Shown here piece by piece: positions 1 through 8,171 of a stretch of DNA of 64,000 nt. Each line of letters starts with the position of its first letter. Position 1 is the stretch's first letter. Source of the stretch: a virus; the IMG/VR virus record IMGVR_UViG_3300008997_002311, positions 1-64,000 of that record, one strand, 5' to 3'. Below the pieces are notes generated by a model. The model had not been told where the DNA came from and did not search any database. It saw only the letters and a list, made by a program, of their open reading frames with translations. Both the position numbers and the translations under genes were made by a program.

Positions 1-258
1 GATATCGGTTATAGCGGTCATGAATTTGGTTTGGTTACCACCTTTGCCGCAGTCGCAATGGGAGCTACTTGGATAGAGCGCCACATAACACTCGACCGAG
101 TTATGTGGGGAAGCGACCAACTTTCTTCTGTAGAACCAGGAGGATTAATTAAGCTTGTAAAAGGAATTAGAGATATTGAAAAATCTTTTGGCAAGAGTGG
201 TCCAAGAAAACCTCTCGGTTCCGAGCTAGAAAAGAGAAAAAGCTTGAGGGGTATATAG
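1..258 (+). CDS. N-acetylneuraminate (sialic acid) synthase NeuB-like, C-terminal end (partial)
   Basis: The reading frame is open from base 1, so the gene starts upstream of the window. The visible 85 residues match the end of the NeuB/SpsE TIM barrel. They begin with the family motif GYSGHE, followed by AVAMGATWIERHITLDR and a GSDQ segment leading into a helical tail. Family members condense phosphoenolpyruvate with an N-acetylated hexosamine to make a nonulosonic acid such as sialic, legionaminic or pseudaminic acid. Which sugar is made cannot be told from this fragment. The usual C-terminal antifreeze-like (SAF) domain is absent, because the protein stops soon after the barrel. The next gene starts directly at the stop codon, which fits co-translation. 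Identification is by motif only. Confidence 0.85.
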   Translation, partial: DIGYSGHEFGLVTTFAAVAMGATWIERHITLDRVMWGSDQLSSVEPGGLIKLVKGIRDIEKSFGKSGPRKPLGSELEKRKSLRGI

Positions 259-972
259 ATGAATTATGTTTTCGATATAGACGGCACTATATGCAGAGTC
301 TCTGGAACCGATTATAGTACTGCTTCTCCTTTAGAAGAAAGAATAGAATACATAAATGATTTGTATGATTCTGGAAACAATATAACATATATGACCGCAA
401 GAGGAATGGGTAGGCATAATGGAAATAGAGAAAAAGCATGCAGTCAATTTTACGAATTTACTAAAAATCAATTAGCGTCTTGGGGAGCAAAACACCACCG
501 ACTTTTGTTGGGAAAACCAGCGGCCGATATTTACGTTGATGACAAAGGAATGTTAGATAAAGATTTTTTTAGCGGAATAAAGAAAAATAAAAATTCTGCT
601 AGATTTTTGCCAAGAAAAACTAACTTAGAGATGAACCATGTAGAAAAAGGATGGGGCTGGGAACGCTGGATATGTAATGGCCCAGAATATTGCGGCAAAC
701 TTCTTTTTTTTAATAAGGGAAAAATGTGTTCTTGGCATCGTCATGCTCTCAAAGACGAAGTGTTTTATCTACAGTCTGGAAAGATGCTAGTAAAATATTC
801 AGAGCAAGATGATATTTCTAAAGCCGAAGAGCTTATACTAAACCCAGGTGACAATTTTCACGTTTATAGAGGTCTTCGGCATAGGATGATAGCCCTAGAA
901 GATTCAGAGTTGTTCGAATTTTCAACTCAGCACTTTGACACAGACAGCTATAGAATTATAAAGGGCGATTAA
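259..972 (+). CDS. HAD-superfamily phosphatase fused to a cupin domain
   Basis: Residues 1-110 form a HAD-type domain: FDIDGT near the N-terminus gives the nucleophile and acid aspartates (D6, D8), TARG follows in the motif-II region, and VDDKG matches the acidic motif. Residues 125-237 form a cupin barrel with metal-ligand pattern H160, H162, E167 and a later histidine in RHRM. HAD domains of this type dephosphorylate small sugar phosphates, and cupins in sugar operons bind or isomerise sugar nucleotides. The substrate is unknown. The gene lies between the NeuB-like gene and an epimerase and is preceded by a GAGGGG ribosome-binding site about 8 bases from the ATG. The pairing suggests consecutive steps in nonulosonate or deoxysugar synthesis, which is inference. 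Confidence 0.75.
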   Translation: MNYVFDIDGTICRVSGTDYSTASPLEERIEYINDLYDSGNNITYMTARGMGRHNGNREKACSQFYEFTKNQLASWGAKHHRLLLGKPAADIYVDDKGMLDKDFFSGIKKNKNSARFLPRKTNLEMNHVEKGWGWERWICNGPEYCGKLLFFNKGKMCSWHRHALKDEVFYLQSGKMLVKYSEQDDISKAEELILNPGDNFHVYRGLRHRMIALEDSELFEFSTQHFDTDSYRIIKGD

Positions 973-2007
973 ATGAGAGTACTAGTTACAGGTTCTGGGG
1001 GCTTAATAGGTAGCGAAGCTGCTGAATATTTTTTAAAAAAGCAGAATGTTACAGTGAAGGGCGTTGACAACAATATGCGGATGGTTTTCTTTGGTCCGGG
1101 CGGAGATGTAAGCTCTACAATTTTAAGACTTTCAGCTTATAAAAATTATAGCCACACAAATATTGACATAACAAATAAGCTGGCTGTCGATGAAGCTATT
1201 TCATCATTTCAGCCCGATCTTTTGATTCATTGTGCAGCACAACCCAGCCATGACAAGGCTGCAGATATTCCGCATTTAGATTTTGAAGTTAACGCAAATG
1301 GAACATTAAATCTTTTAGAATCTTTTCGAAACCACTGTAGCGAATCTTCAGTTTTTATACACGTGAGCACTAATAAAGTGTATGGAGACGGGCCTAACTA
1401 TCTTGATTTAACAGAGGGGCAAACTCGATATGATTTTGCTGATGAAAAATATAAAAACGGCATCGCTGAAGATTTTTCTATAGATAGTTGTCTGCATTCT
1501 CTTTTCGGGGCCTCTAAGGTCGCTGGAGATATCTTGGCGCAAGAGTATGGTAGATACTTTGGCTTGAACGTTGGAGTCTTCAGAGGCGGCTGTCTAACCG
1601 GACCGCAACATGCTGGGGTAGAGCTGCATGGTTTTCTTTCTTACATCATAAAGTGCGCAAAATCTGGTAATCCATATACTATTTTTGGCTATAAAGGAAA
1701 ACAGGTTAGAGACCAAATTCACTGTTACGATGTGGTAAGAGTTTTTGAAGAGTTTGCCGCAGATCCTAAAAAGGGAGAAGTATACAATCTCGGTGGAGGC
1801 GTGCACAATAGCGCGTCTGTATTAGAAGTGATAAGTTTAATACAAGAAATTTCTGGATACGAATTGAATTATTCGCACTCTAGTGAAGCAAGAATTGGTG
1901 ATCACATATGTTACTACACCGATATGTCTAAATTTAAATCTCACTATCCTTCTTGGAGCATGAAATATAGCTTGAATGCGATAATAGAGGAAATGATAAA
2001 TGGATAA
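973..2007 (+). CDS. NAD-dependent sugar epimerase, CDP-paratose 2-epimerase (tyvelose epimerase)-like
   Basis: This is an extended short-chain dehydrogenase of 344 residues. The N-terminus carries the Rossmann glycine motif (GSGGLIGSEAAEYF). Further features are DLLIHCAAQPSHDKA, VSTNKVYGDGPN, and the segment FRGGCLTGPQHAGVELHGF followed by GYKGKQVRDQIH, which is typical of the CDP-paratose/tyvelose epimerase branch. That family epimerises a CDP- or UDP-linked hexose for surface polysaccharide. The catalytic Y-x3-K site reads F178-G-A-S-K182, so phenylalanine replaces the usual tyrosine. This may be a feature of the subfamily rather than inactivation. It ends 8 bases inside the next gene. The exact substrate is not certain. 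Confidence 0.82.
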   Translation: MRVLVTGSGGLIGSEAAEYFLKKQNVTVKGVDNNMRMVFFGPGGDVSSTILRLSAYKNYSHTNIDITNKLAVDEAISSFQPDLLIHCAAQPSHDKAADIPHLDFEVNANGTLNLLESFRNHCSESSVFIHVSTNKVYGDGPNYLDLTEGQTRYDFADEKYKNGIAEDFSIDSCLHSLFGASKVAGDILAQEYGRYFGLNVGVFRGGCLTGPQHAGVELHGFLSYIIKCAKSGNPYTIFGYKGKQVRDQIHCYDVVRVFEEFAADPKKGEVYNLGGGVHNSASVLEVISLIQEISGYELNYSHSSEARIGDHICYYTDMSKFKSHYPSWSMKYSLNAIIEEMING

Positions 2008-2758
2008 AAACGTTCTATCTCCTGCGCATATTTCTTCTATCAAGAGAATGTTAGGTGTGGATGAATCTTTTCGAGACCACGATAAGAAGAAAAAGCCGAT
2101 TAAAAGAAAAACTACCAAGCCATTAGTATGCGGTCCAGACTATCTAGAGTATCTTACAAAAAATCTAGTGTCTCCAGCAGGGGTTCGCTCTCCATATGAA
2201 GTTCCACATGTGGTAAAAAATTTAATCAAAGATAAAGTGGTGGTAGATCTCGGATGCGGATCAGGAGATCTATCTTTTGGATTTTCGAAATATGCAAAAA
2301 TGGTGTATGGTATTGAAATATCGTCGAAAGTCAGGAGTAATCCAAGATGCGATAAAATAAAAAACATAAAATTGTATAAAAAACAAAATTTTTGGGAAGC
2401 GATAGAAGAAAAGGAGCTTTATGCAGACGGCGACGTATATTATGTTTGGGGTTTCGCGCACTGTCCTCTTGGGGGCCGTAAAATAAACTTTCAAGAAAAA
2501 AAATTCCTGACAGCTAAGCATATTAAAGAAAATTTTCCCAAAGTTGTAGATAATGAAAATAGAATAATTTTAAGTTTTGCAAATATGTCAGATGTTTCTA
2601 CCTGGCCATTCGATCAAATAATACCTTTTAAAACACGCGAACGTCCGATAAAGAAAATCAGACTGTTTGGAGAAGACTGGCAAAATCTATGCATAACAGT
2701 TTTAAGGTTTGATAATCCCGCAATAGAAAGTTTAGCCACTCTTCGAACAAGAAGATAA
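2000..2758 (+). CDS. class I SAM-dependent methyltransferase
   Basis: The protein has 252 residues. A class I methyltransferase core starts near residue 75, with the SAM-binding motif I VVDLGCGSGDLSFGF and the acidic strand VYGIEIS after it. The N-terminal 50 residues are lysine-rich and lead into a conserved-looking PDYLEYLTKN segment. The start ATG overlaps the end of the epimerase gene by 8 bases, with AGAGG about 8 bases upstream, so translation is likely coupled. Position in the glycan island suggests methylation of a sugar or glycan. Methylation of another small molecule or a protein cannot be excluded, because the substrate-binding half has no motif I recognise. Confidence 0.72.
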   Translation: MDKNVLSPAHISSIKRMLGVDESFRDHDKKKKPIKRKTTKPLVCGPDYLEYLTKNLVSPAGVRSPYEVPHVVKNLIKDKVVVDLGCGSGDLSFGFSKYAKMVYGIEISSKVRSNPRCDKIKNIKLYKKQNFWEAIEEKELYADGDVYYVWGFAHCPLGGRKINFQEKKFLTAKHIKENFPKVVDNENRIILSFANMSDVSTWPFDQIIPFKTRERPIKKIRLFGEDWQNLCITVLRFDNPAIESLATLRTRR

Positions 2759-2822
2759 AAAGTTTTAACTCGAGCTTGTTCATGAATATGTTTTTTAATA
2801 AAATTATACAACTGAGAGAAAC

Positions 2823-3845
2823 ATGACCGATTTACCGAAAGTGTCCGTTGGATTCGTTAATTGCAACAGGCTTCACTATCTTAAAAGCTGCGTAGAATCT
2901 TTTCTTTATTGTACTCAAGATTACCCAAATAAAGAATTGATAATTGTAGATAATAATTCTGTTGAAGAAGGCACAGAAGAATATTTGAAAGAAAAAGAAG
3001 GCCAAGGGTTCATTGTTTTTAGGAGCGAACATAGAGATCCTTCTAACGAGTTTGCTAGAGGTCTAAACAAGATAGTAGAAAACTCTACGGGAGATTACGT
3101 AATCTTACTCCAGGGCGATATGCAGTTTATATTAAAGGGCGGCTGGCTAAAAGATTACGTCGAGCTAGCTATTCAATACGGCCCGCAAGTTGGATGCATA
3201 TCTCTTGACGCGCAAAGAAGAGTTACACACGATTCTCATAAATTAACAGAACCAGTCTCTGTAAACGATTATTCTTTCGTTGCCGATTTAGATAGGCCTC
3301 CTGTCGCTGGCGCGGCAGATGCTTTCTTTTCTAGAGAAGTGTTAAGAGAAATGTATCCTTGGGAAATAAGAAATAGTAGTCACGAAGGTTCTGATGACTC
3401 TGAAACAAAAATGCTACAAAAAGCTGCCGCGCTAGTTTACCGCAGAAAGCTAAAGTGGAAAACTATTATGCCTATATTTCCGCCGGCTGCTGCCATATAC
3501 ACAGATTCTCGAGGAACCAACGCTAGAGTAAGGGGTAATCGTAGATACGGCGATTATTGGCCGGCAAAATCAGATTTTAGATACTATGAAATATTAGATT
3601 ATGAAAAATTGATTCAAGATAAAACCGCAACAGGAGGCCGCCCTTGGAGTATAGAAGAAGTAGTAAAAACTATAGGATTTAATGCGCCTATAGACGAACA
3701 TGGTTCTTGGTTAAAAAATCCAATACGTCCTGACACAGCCTTGCCTGGAGAATGGGTAGAGCTAAATTATTTTGACTATTCAAACACAGAACCACTCACT
3801 ACTAGTGAAGAAGATAAATTTTTAGAAGACTGGCTAAACAGTTAA
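2823..3845 (+). CDS. glycosyltransferase family 2 (GT-A fold)
   Basis: This 340-residue protein starts with the GT2 N-terminal pattern: VSVGFVNCNRLHYLKSCV, then ELIIVDNNS, which is the nucleotide-sugar binding strand and loop. The acidic D-containing motif LQGDMQF follows near residue 100 at the place of the GT-A DxD metal site. The C-terminal third (after about residue 250) is not recognisable by eye. Such enzymes transfer a sugar from a nucleotide donor to a growing glycan, usually in the cytoplasm. No membrane segments are visible. It follows the methyltransferase after 64 bases that show no clear promoter or terminator, and is 12 bases from the carbamoyltransferase gene. Confidence 0.82.
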   Translation: MTDLPKVSVGFVNCNRLHYLKSCVESFLYCTQDYPNKELIIVDNNSVEEGTEEYLKEKEGQGFIVFRSEHRDPSNEFARGLNKIVENSTGDYVILLQGDMQFILKGGWLKDYVELAIQYGPQVGCISLDAQRRVTHDSHKLTEPVSVNDYSFVADLDRPPVAGAADAFFSREVLREMYPWEIRNSSHEGSDDSETKMLQKAAALVYRRKLKWKTIMPIFPPAAAIYTDSRGTNARVRGNRRYGDYWPAKSDFRYYEILDYEKLIQDKTATGGRPWSIEEVVKTIGFNAPIDEHGSWLKNPIRPDTALPGEWVELNYFDYSNTEPLTTSEEDKFLEDWLNS

Positions 3846-3857
3846 ATTGGAGTTATA

Positions 3858-5495
3858 ATGAAAATAGCGGGACTTTGGTCGGGTCACGACTGTTCTTTTT
3901 GCGTTTTAGAAGATGGGAAACCTTTAATTCACGCTGAATATGAACGCTACAATAGAGAAAAATCCCCGCCGGGAGATTCTTCTAACTTTATGTTTGACAG
4001 GTATCCAGAGTGGCCTGCTATAACTCATTTTGCTTCTGTATATCCAAAGAAAAAACTAACGGAAAGAGAAGAATCTTATAGTTTATTAAAAAACCACATA
4101 GACGCCAATGGTGGAAAGCTATATTTTTGCTCACATCATAAAGCTCACGCAGCAAACGCTTTTTATTCTAGTAATTTTGAGAAATCTATAATCGTCACTT
4201 TAGATGGTGGTGGTGTAGAAGACGACCGCGGTGGAGAGTCTGCATGTACGATCTGGAGGGGTGATGGAACAGAATTGAAGCATCTAAAGACCTTTCGGCC
4301 TAACGAGATTAATATCGGAGGTGTGTGGACACGAGTAACAAGGTATGTATTTAAGCTTCAGAACGGGTGGCCAAGAGGAGGCCAAGAGGGTTCTGTAATG
4401 GCCATGGCTGCTTTTGGTGATGCATCTATCTGGGCTCAAGACTGCTGGAATTGGTTAACCAAAGACAAGATGTCTGCTGGGTTTAAGCCTCCAAACCAAC
4501 CAGTTGGAGCAACTTCAGACCGTGATCCACCCCACCCTTATTTAGAACCGTGGGCCGCTCATGCTAGAGAGTCAGAGCAAAATAGATTTGATATAGCTGC
4601 TGGTTTGCAAGAAGCGACCGAAGCTCTTATAAGACAAATAATAGAATATGCGCTAAGCTTTGATAGCGATATAGATTCAATTTGTTTAGCTGGTGGTGTC
4701 ACTTTAAATTCTGTTGCCATGGGAAAATTATTGAAGTGGTTCCCGCAATTAAAGAGAGTCTATATACCCCCTGTACCTTATGACGGTGGATTGTGTATAG
4801 GAGCGGCACAGGCTCTGTGGCACGAAGAGCTTGGAAATCCGAGAATTAAATGGGAGCATAATTTTACTCCATATTTAGGAGAAACTTGGACTGAAGAACA
4901 TTTTAATGAAGTTTTAGAAAATAGAAAAAATGACATAGAAGTTTTAGAATCAAGCGTAGAAGATATAGTTTCAAAGCTTCAAGAGGGAAATATAGTGTCG
5001 GTATTCAACGGCTCGTCTGAATCTGGCCGGCGAGCTCTTGGAAATAGAAGCATATTAGTAGATCCAAGATCAACGACAATGAAAGATACTATCAATGAAA
5101 AGGTCAAGCATCGGCAATGGTATCGCCCTTTTGCTCCCTCTATATTAGAGTCTGAAGCCTCAGATTGGTTCGAAGAATATCAAGAGAGTCCGTACATGCA
5201 GTTTGTTTTAAAATTTAAAAAAGAAAAAGTTGATTTAGTACCAGCTGTGGTTCATTTAGATGGAACAGCAAGACTACAAACGGTTAGAGAGACTGATAAT
5301 AAGTGGTACTATGATTTTTTGCAAGCTTGGCATAAGGCATCTGGAGTACCAATCATACTTAACACAAGCTTCAATGATAGAGAGCCCATTTGCGAAAATG
5401 TTGAGCATGCTCTAAACTGCTTTTTAGGAACCAACATTGACTATCTTTATTTTCCAGAATATAAGAAGCTCATAAAACGAAAAGGTGCAGAGTAA
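3858..5495 (+). CDS. carbamoyltransferase, NodU/CmcH (TobZ) family
   Basis: At 545 residues this has the full two-domain length of the family. The N-terminal Kae1/ASKHA-like domain contains SHHKAHAANAFYSS (metal-binding histidines), VTLDGGG, AAGLQEATEALI and LAGGVTLNSVAMGKL. The C-terminal YrdC-like region contains RRALGNRSILVDPR and WYRPFAPSIL, with ILNTSFN near the end. Family members make carbamoyl-adenylate from carbamoyl phosphate and ATP and place the carbamoyl group on a hydroxyl of a sugar or antibiotic. In this setting O-carbamoylation of a surface glycan is the likely role. Carbamoyltransferases of this type also occur in marine T4-like phages. The gene ends one base inside the next ATG. 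Confidence 0.9.
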   Translation: MKIAGLWSGHDCSFCVLEDGKPLIHAEYERYNREKSPPGDSSNFMFDRYPEWPAITHFASVYPKKKLTEREESYSLLKNHIDANGGKLYFCSHHKAHAANAFYSSNFEKSIIVTLDGGGVEDDRGGESACTIWRGDGTELKHLKTFRPNEINIGGVWTRVTRYVFKLQNGWPRGGQEGSVMAMAAFGDASIWAQDCWNWLTKDKMSAGFKPPNQPVGATSDRDPPHPYLEPWAAHARESEQNRFDIAAGLQEATEALIRQIIEYALSFDSDIDSICLAGGVTLNSVAMGKLLKWFPQLKRVYIPPVPYDGGLCIGAAQALWHEELGNPRIKWEHNFTPYLGETWTEEHFNEVLENRKNDIEVLESSVEDIVSKLQEGNIVSVFNGSSESGRRALGNRSILVDPRSTTMKDTINEKVKHRQWYRPFAPSILESEASDWFEEYQESPYMQFVLKFKKEKVDLVPAVVHLDGTARLQTVRETDNKWYYDFLQAWHKASGVPIILNTSFNDREPICENVEHALNCFLGTNIDYLYFPEYKKLIKRKGAE

Positions 5496-6346
5496 TGCAG
5501 ACAACTATTGGAATTCTGGGCCAAGGGTTTGTCGGGTCTTCTGTGAAGCTAGGATTAGAAAAAGCTTATAAAATAGAAACTTACGATCTAATACCTGAAA
5601 AAGCCACGGTTGAATCTATCGGTGAGCTAGTTTGGAAATCAGATGTTTTGTTTGTTTGTTTGCCTACCCCAATGAGAAAAGACGGAAGTTGCGACACTAG
5701 AATTATTGAATCCGCGCTGAAAGAAATAAACAATTGCTTATTAGAAATAAATAAAAGCAAGTTGGTAATCACGAAATCTACGGTCCCGCCTCAGACTCAC
5801 TCAGGCTGGAGCAGCGAATATAGAAATTTAAACCTTGTTTTCAATCCAGAGTTTCTTACTGAAGCCAATGCCGCAGAAGATTTTAAGAATCAAAATAGAA
5901 TAGTACTTGGTGGCCATCCATCCGATTGTGAAAAAGCTCAAAAAGTATTTCAAAAAGTATTTCCAAATATAAGTTATTTTACCACAACATACGTAACTGC
6001 AGAACTTGTGAAATATTTCATAAACTGCTTCTTAGCTGCAAAAGTCTCATTTGCTAATGAATTCTATCAACTATGTGAATCTTTAAATGCAGATTATTCT
6101 AGAGTGGTGTCTGGAGCTCTTTTGGATAAAAGAATAGGAACATCACATCTTCAGGTCCCTGGCCCAGATGGTGATTTTGGTTTCGGCGGCCACTGTTTTC
6201 CAAAAGACCTTAATGCTATGATTTATATGGCTAAAAAACTAGACATTGATCCCAAAGTTCTTAAAGCGGCTAAACTAAAAAATTCAGAAGTTAGAAATAA
6301 TAAAGACTGGGAATCTATGAAAGGGCGAGCCGTTAGTGAAGATTAA
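5495..6346 (+). CDS. UDP-glucose/GDP-mannose dehydrogenase-like, short form
   Basis: The NAD-binding motif GQGFVGSS opens the protein. Family motifs follow: ITKSTVPP, FNPEFLTEANA (catalytic glutamate), LVKYFINCFLAAKVSFANE (lysine and asparagine), and GFGGHCFPKDLNAM with the catalytic cysteine C234. The reaction is the NAD-dependent four-electron oxidation of a UDP- or GDP-sugar to the uronic acid. At 283 residues it is far shorter than the usual 430 or so. It ends soon after the central dimerisation helix and lacks the C-terminal nucleotide-sugar-binding domain. All visible active-site residues are kept, so it may be active with altered substrate binding, or it may be a relict. It overlaps the next gene by 11 bases. 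Confidence 0.8.
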   Translation: MQTTIGILGQGFVGSSVKLGLEKAYKIETYDLIPEKATVESIGELVWKSDVLFVCLPTPMRKDGSCDTRIIESALKEINNCLLEINKSKLVITKSTVPPQTHSGWSSEYRNLNLVFNPEFLTEANAAEDFKNQNRIVLGGHPSDCEKAQKVFQKVFPNISYFTTTYVTAELVKYFINCFLAAKVSFANEFYQLCESLNADYSRVVSGALLDKRIGTSHLQVPGPDGDFGFGGHCFPKDLNAMIYMAKKLDIDPKVLKAAKLKNSEVRNNKDWESMKGRAVSED

Positions 6347-7220
6347 TACAGATAAAAATATTTTAGTTACAGGCGGTCTAGGTTTTGTCGGCTCTAATTT
6401 AGTAGACGAATTAATATCTTCTGGTTATAAAAACATAACTGTTATAGACGATCTATCTTCAGAGTCTGCATCTTCCGAATATATGAGAAGTGAAGTAAAG
6501 TATCTTATTAAAGATATAGTGGATCTTCCAAAGATAGAAAAAGAATTAGATCATTATGATATAGTGTTTCATCTAGCCGCTTTAGCAAGACTTCAACCAT
6601 CTTTTTCAGATCCAGTTAGATATTTTGAAGTAAATTCTTTAGGAACTTTTTATCTTTTAGATTTTATGAGAAGAAAGAATAAAGATGCAAAAATAGTTTA
6701 TGCAGGTTCAAGCACCGCGTTCGGAGGACCACTTTTAAATCCATATGCATTTGCCAAGCATACTGGAGAAGACATATGCCGGCTCTTTTCAGAAAATTAT
6801 AAAATGAATACTGCGGTGGCTAGATTTTTTAATGTATACGGCCCCAGACAGCCAATCACTGGAGAGTGGGCTACAGTTATAGGAAAATTTGAGCAGCAAT
6901 ACATAAGCGGTGAATCGCTTACTGTGGTAGGAGACGGAACGCAGAGAAGAGACTTCACACATATTTCAGATATTGTTCTTGGGTTGATATGCCTAACAGA
7001 CGGAAATCATAATGGAGAAGTCTTTTCTTTGGGCACCGGCCAAAATCACTCTCTGTTTGACGTAGCATTTGAGTTTAGTGATAATATTATATTCATTCCT
7101 GCAAGGCCAGGAGAAGCAAGAGAGACCCTTGCAGATATATCAGCTATGACTTCAGCTACGCTCTGGAGACCGAAAACAAATTTACTAGAATATATAGCTG
7201 ATTTTAAGAAAGAAATGTGA
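6336..7220 (+). CDS. NAD-dependent nucleotide-sugar epimerase/dehydratase
   Basis: This 294-residue extended short-chain dehydrogenase starts with GTG. That start places the Rossmann motif (TGGLGFVGSNLVDEL) close to the N-terminus, as expected. Other motifs are VFHLAALARLQPSF, YAGSSTAFGG, the catalytic Y-x3-K as PYAFAKHTGE, RFFNVYGPRQ, and DGTQRRDFTHISDI. This is the pattern of UDP-glucose or UDP-glucuronate 4-epimerases and decarboxylases. Coming directly after a UDP-sugar dehydrogenase and overlapping it by 11 bases, it could act on the uronate made there. That substrate link is inference. The C-terminal part is slightly shorter than the usual 310-340 residues. Confidence 0.83.
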   Translation: MKINTDKNILVTGGLGFVGSNLVDELISSGYKNITVIDDLSSESASSEYMRSEVKYLIKDIVDLPKIEKELDHYDIVFHLAALARLQPSFSDPVRYFEVNSLGTFYLLDFMRRKNKDAKIVYAGSSTAFGGPLLNPYAFAKHTGEDICRLFSENYKMNTAVARFFNVYGPRQPITGEWATVIGKFEQQYISGESLTVVGDGTQRRDFTHISDIVLGLICLTDGNHNGEVFSLGTGQNHSLFDVAFEFSDNIIFIPARPGEARETLADISAMTSATLWRPKTNLLEYIADFKKEM

Positions 7221-7254
7221 ACAATTGCCATGTTTTTGTTTATGATTTTATATA

Positions 7255-8076
7255 ATGAATTTTCCTACTGAAAAACCACACATCTCTTATTCTGAAGTAA
7301 AAAACTGGAAAGAGTGTCCGTATAGACACAAACTGGCGTATATTGATAAAATTGACCTTGGAACTCCTTCTCCCTATTTGGATTTCGGGACTAACGTCCA
7401 TGAAGGGTGCGAAAGTTTTTTAAACACTGGCGAAATACCAAAAGAAAGATTACTTCAAAATATTCGAGATGCCTGGAACAAGCACGGTTTTGATAAGCCA
7501 GAATGGTATGAAAAGATGCCGAAATGGTACAAGCATGTTCCGGTAGAAGAGTGGTGTGAGTGGGCTTCGAACATGTGGGATGATGTTCCTGATTTTTTAG
7601 ATGAAAATTTTCCAGAGTGGGAAAGAGTCAGCGCAGAAGAAATGCTATACGAAGAGATAGATAGCGCAGACATTAAATTTAAAGGTTATATCGACGCAAT
7701 CATCAAAGTTCCTAGAAAAAATGGAACATATAAATATTGGATTTTGGATTGGAAAACAGCAAAATCTTATGGTTGGGACAAGAGAAAAAGAAGAGATTTC
7801 ATGATGCAGGCACAGCTTGTTCTCTACAAATATTACTGGGCTTCGAAAAACAATATTCCGTTTAAAGATGTTGGGTGTGCGTTTGTTCTTCTAAAGAGGG
7901 GCGGAAAGCCGGGCAATATGTGCGGATTATTAAAAGTTTCCGCTGGTCCCAAAGCTTTAGAACAAGCTAATAAAATGGTTTCTAGCATGATCAAAAATGT
8001 CTACAGGGGATTTTTTGTTAAAAATAGAATGAGTTGCACTTTTTGCGACTACAAAGATACAGAATACTGCACATAG
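7255..8076 (+). CDS. PD-(D/E)XK nuclease, RecB/Cas4-like, with four-cysteine (Fe-S type) pattern
   Basis: The 273-residue protein shows the RecB-family nuclease core: H49 in the GTNVHEG segment, D147 in GYIDAI, D165-W-K167 in ILDWKT, and the Q-x3-Y motif around Q187 and Y191. C21 in WKECPYRHK, together with C261, C264 and C272 at the C-terminus, matches the split cysteine layout that binds a 4Fe-4S cluster in Cas4 and AddB nucleases. The likely role is a single-strand or end-processing DNA exonuclease in phage recombination or host DNA degradation. The ATG is preceded by no Shine-Dalgarno; the upstream 35 bases are AT-rich. It sits between sugar genes, out of place functionally, and a terminator follows. 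Confidence 0.85.
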   Translation: MNFPTEKPHISYSEVKNWKECPYRHKLAYIDKIDLGTPSPYLDFGTNVHEGCESFLNTGEIPKERLLQNIRDAWNKHGFDKPEWYEKMPKWYKHVPVEEWCEWASNMWDDVPDFLDENFPEWERVSAEEMLYEEIDSADIKFKGYIDAIIKVPRKNGTYKYWILDWKTAKSYGWDKRKRRDFMMQAQLVLYKYYWASKNNIPFKDVGCAFVLLKRGGKPGNMCGLLKVSAGPKALEQANKMVSSMIKNVYRGFFVKNRMSCTFCDYKDTEYCT

Positions 8077-8099
8077 CAGTTTAAAAAATTAAAGTTTCT

Positions 8100-8131
8100 A
8101 AGGGCCATTTTTTACCGTTTGGCCCTTTTTT
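8100..8131 (+). terminator. rho-independent terminator after the nuclease gene
   Basis: An 8-bp stem (AAGGGCCA at 8100-8107 pairing with TGGCCCTT at 8120-8127) encloses a 12-base T-rich loop and is followed by a run of Ts. It lies 24 bases after the nuclease stop codon and separates the upstream glycan and nuclease genes from the glycosyltransferase pair. Confidence 0.8.
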
Positions 8132-8171
8132 ATTAAAATGAATTAGTTCGAAGGGAGAGGTTAATTTCGAA

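Noticed and set aside
7225-7256. Sigma-70-like promoter (TTGCCA, then TATATA/TATAAT) before the nuclease gene
   Set aside because: The -10 match overlaps the start codon, so it could only give a transcript lacking the start of the gene, and AT-rich gaps produce such matches easily.
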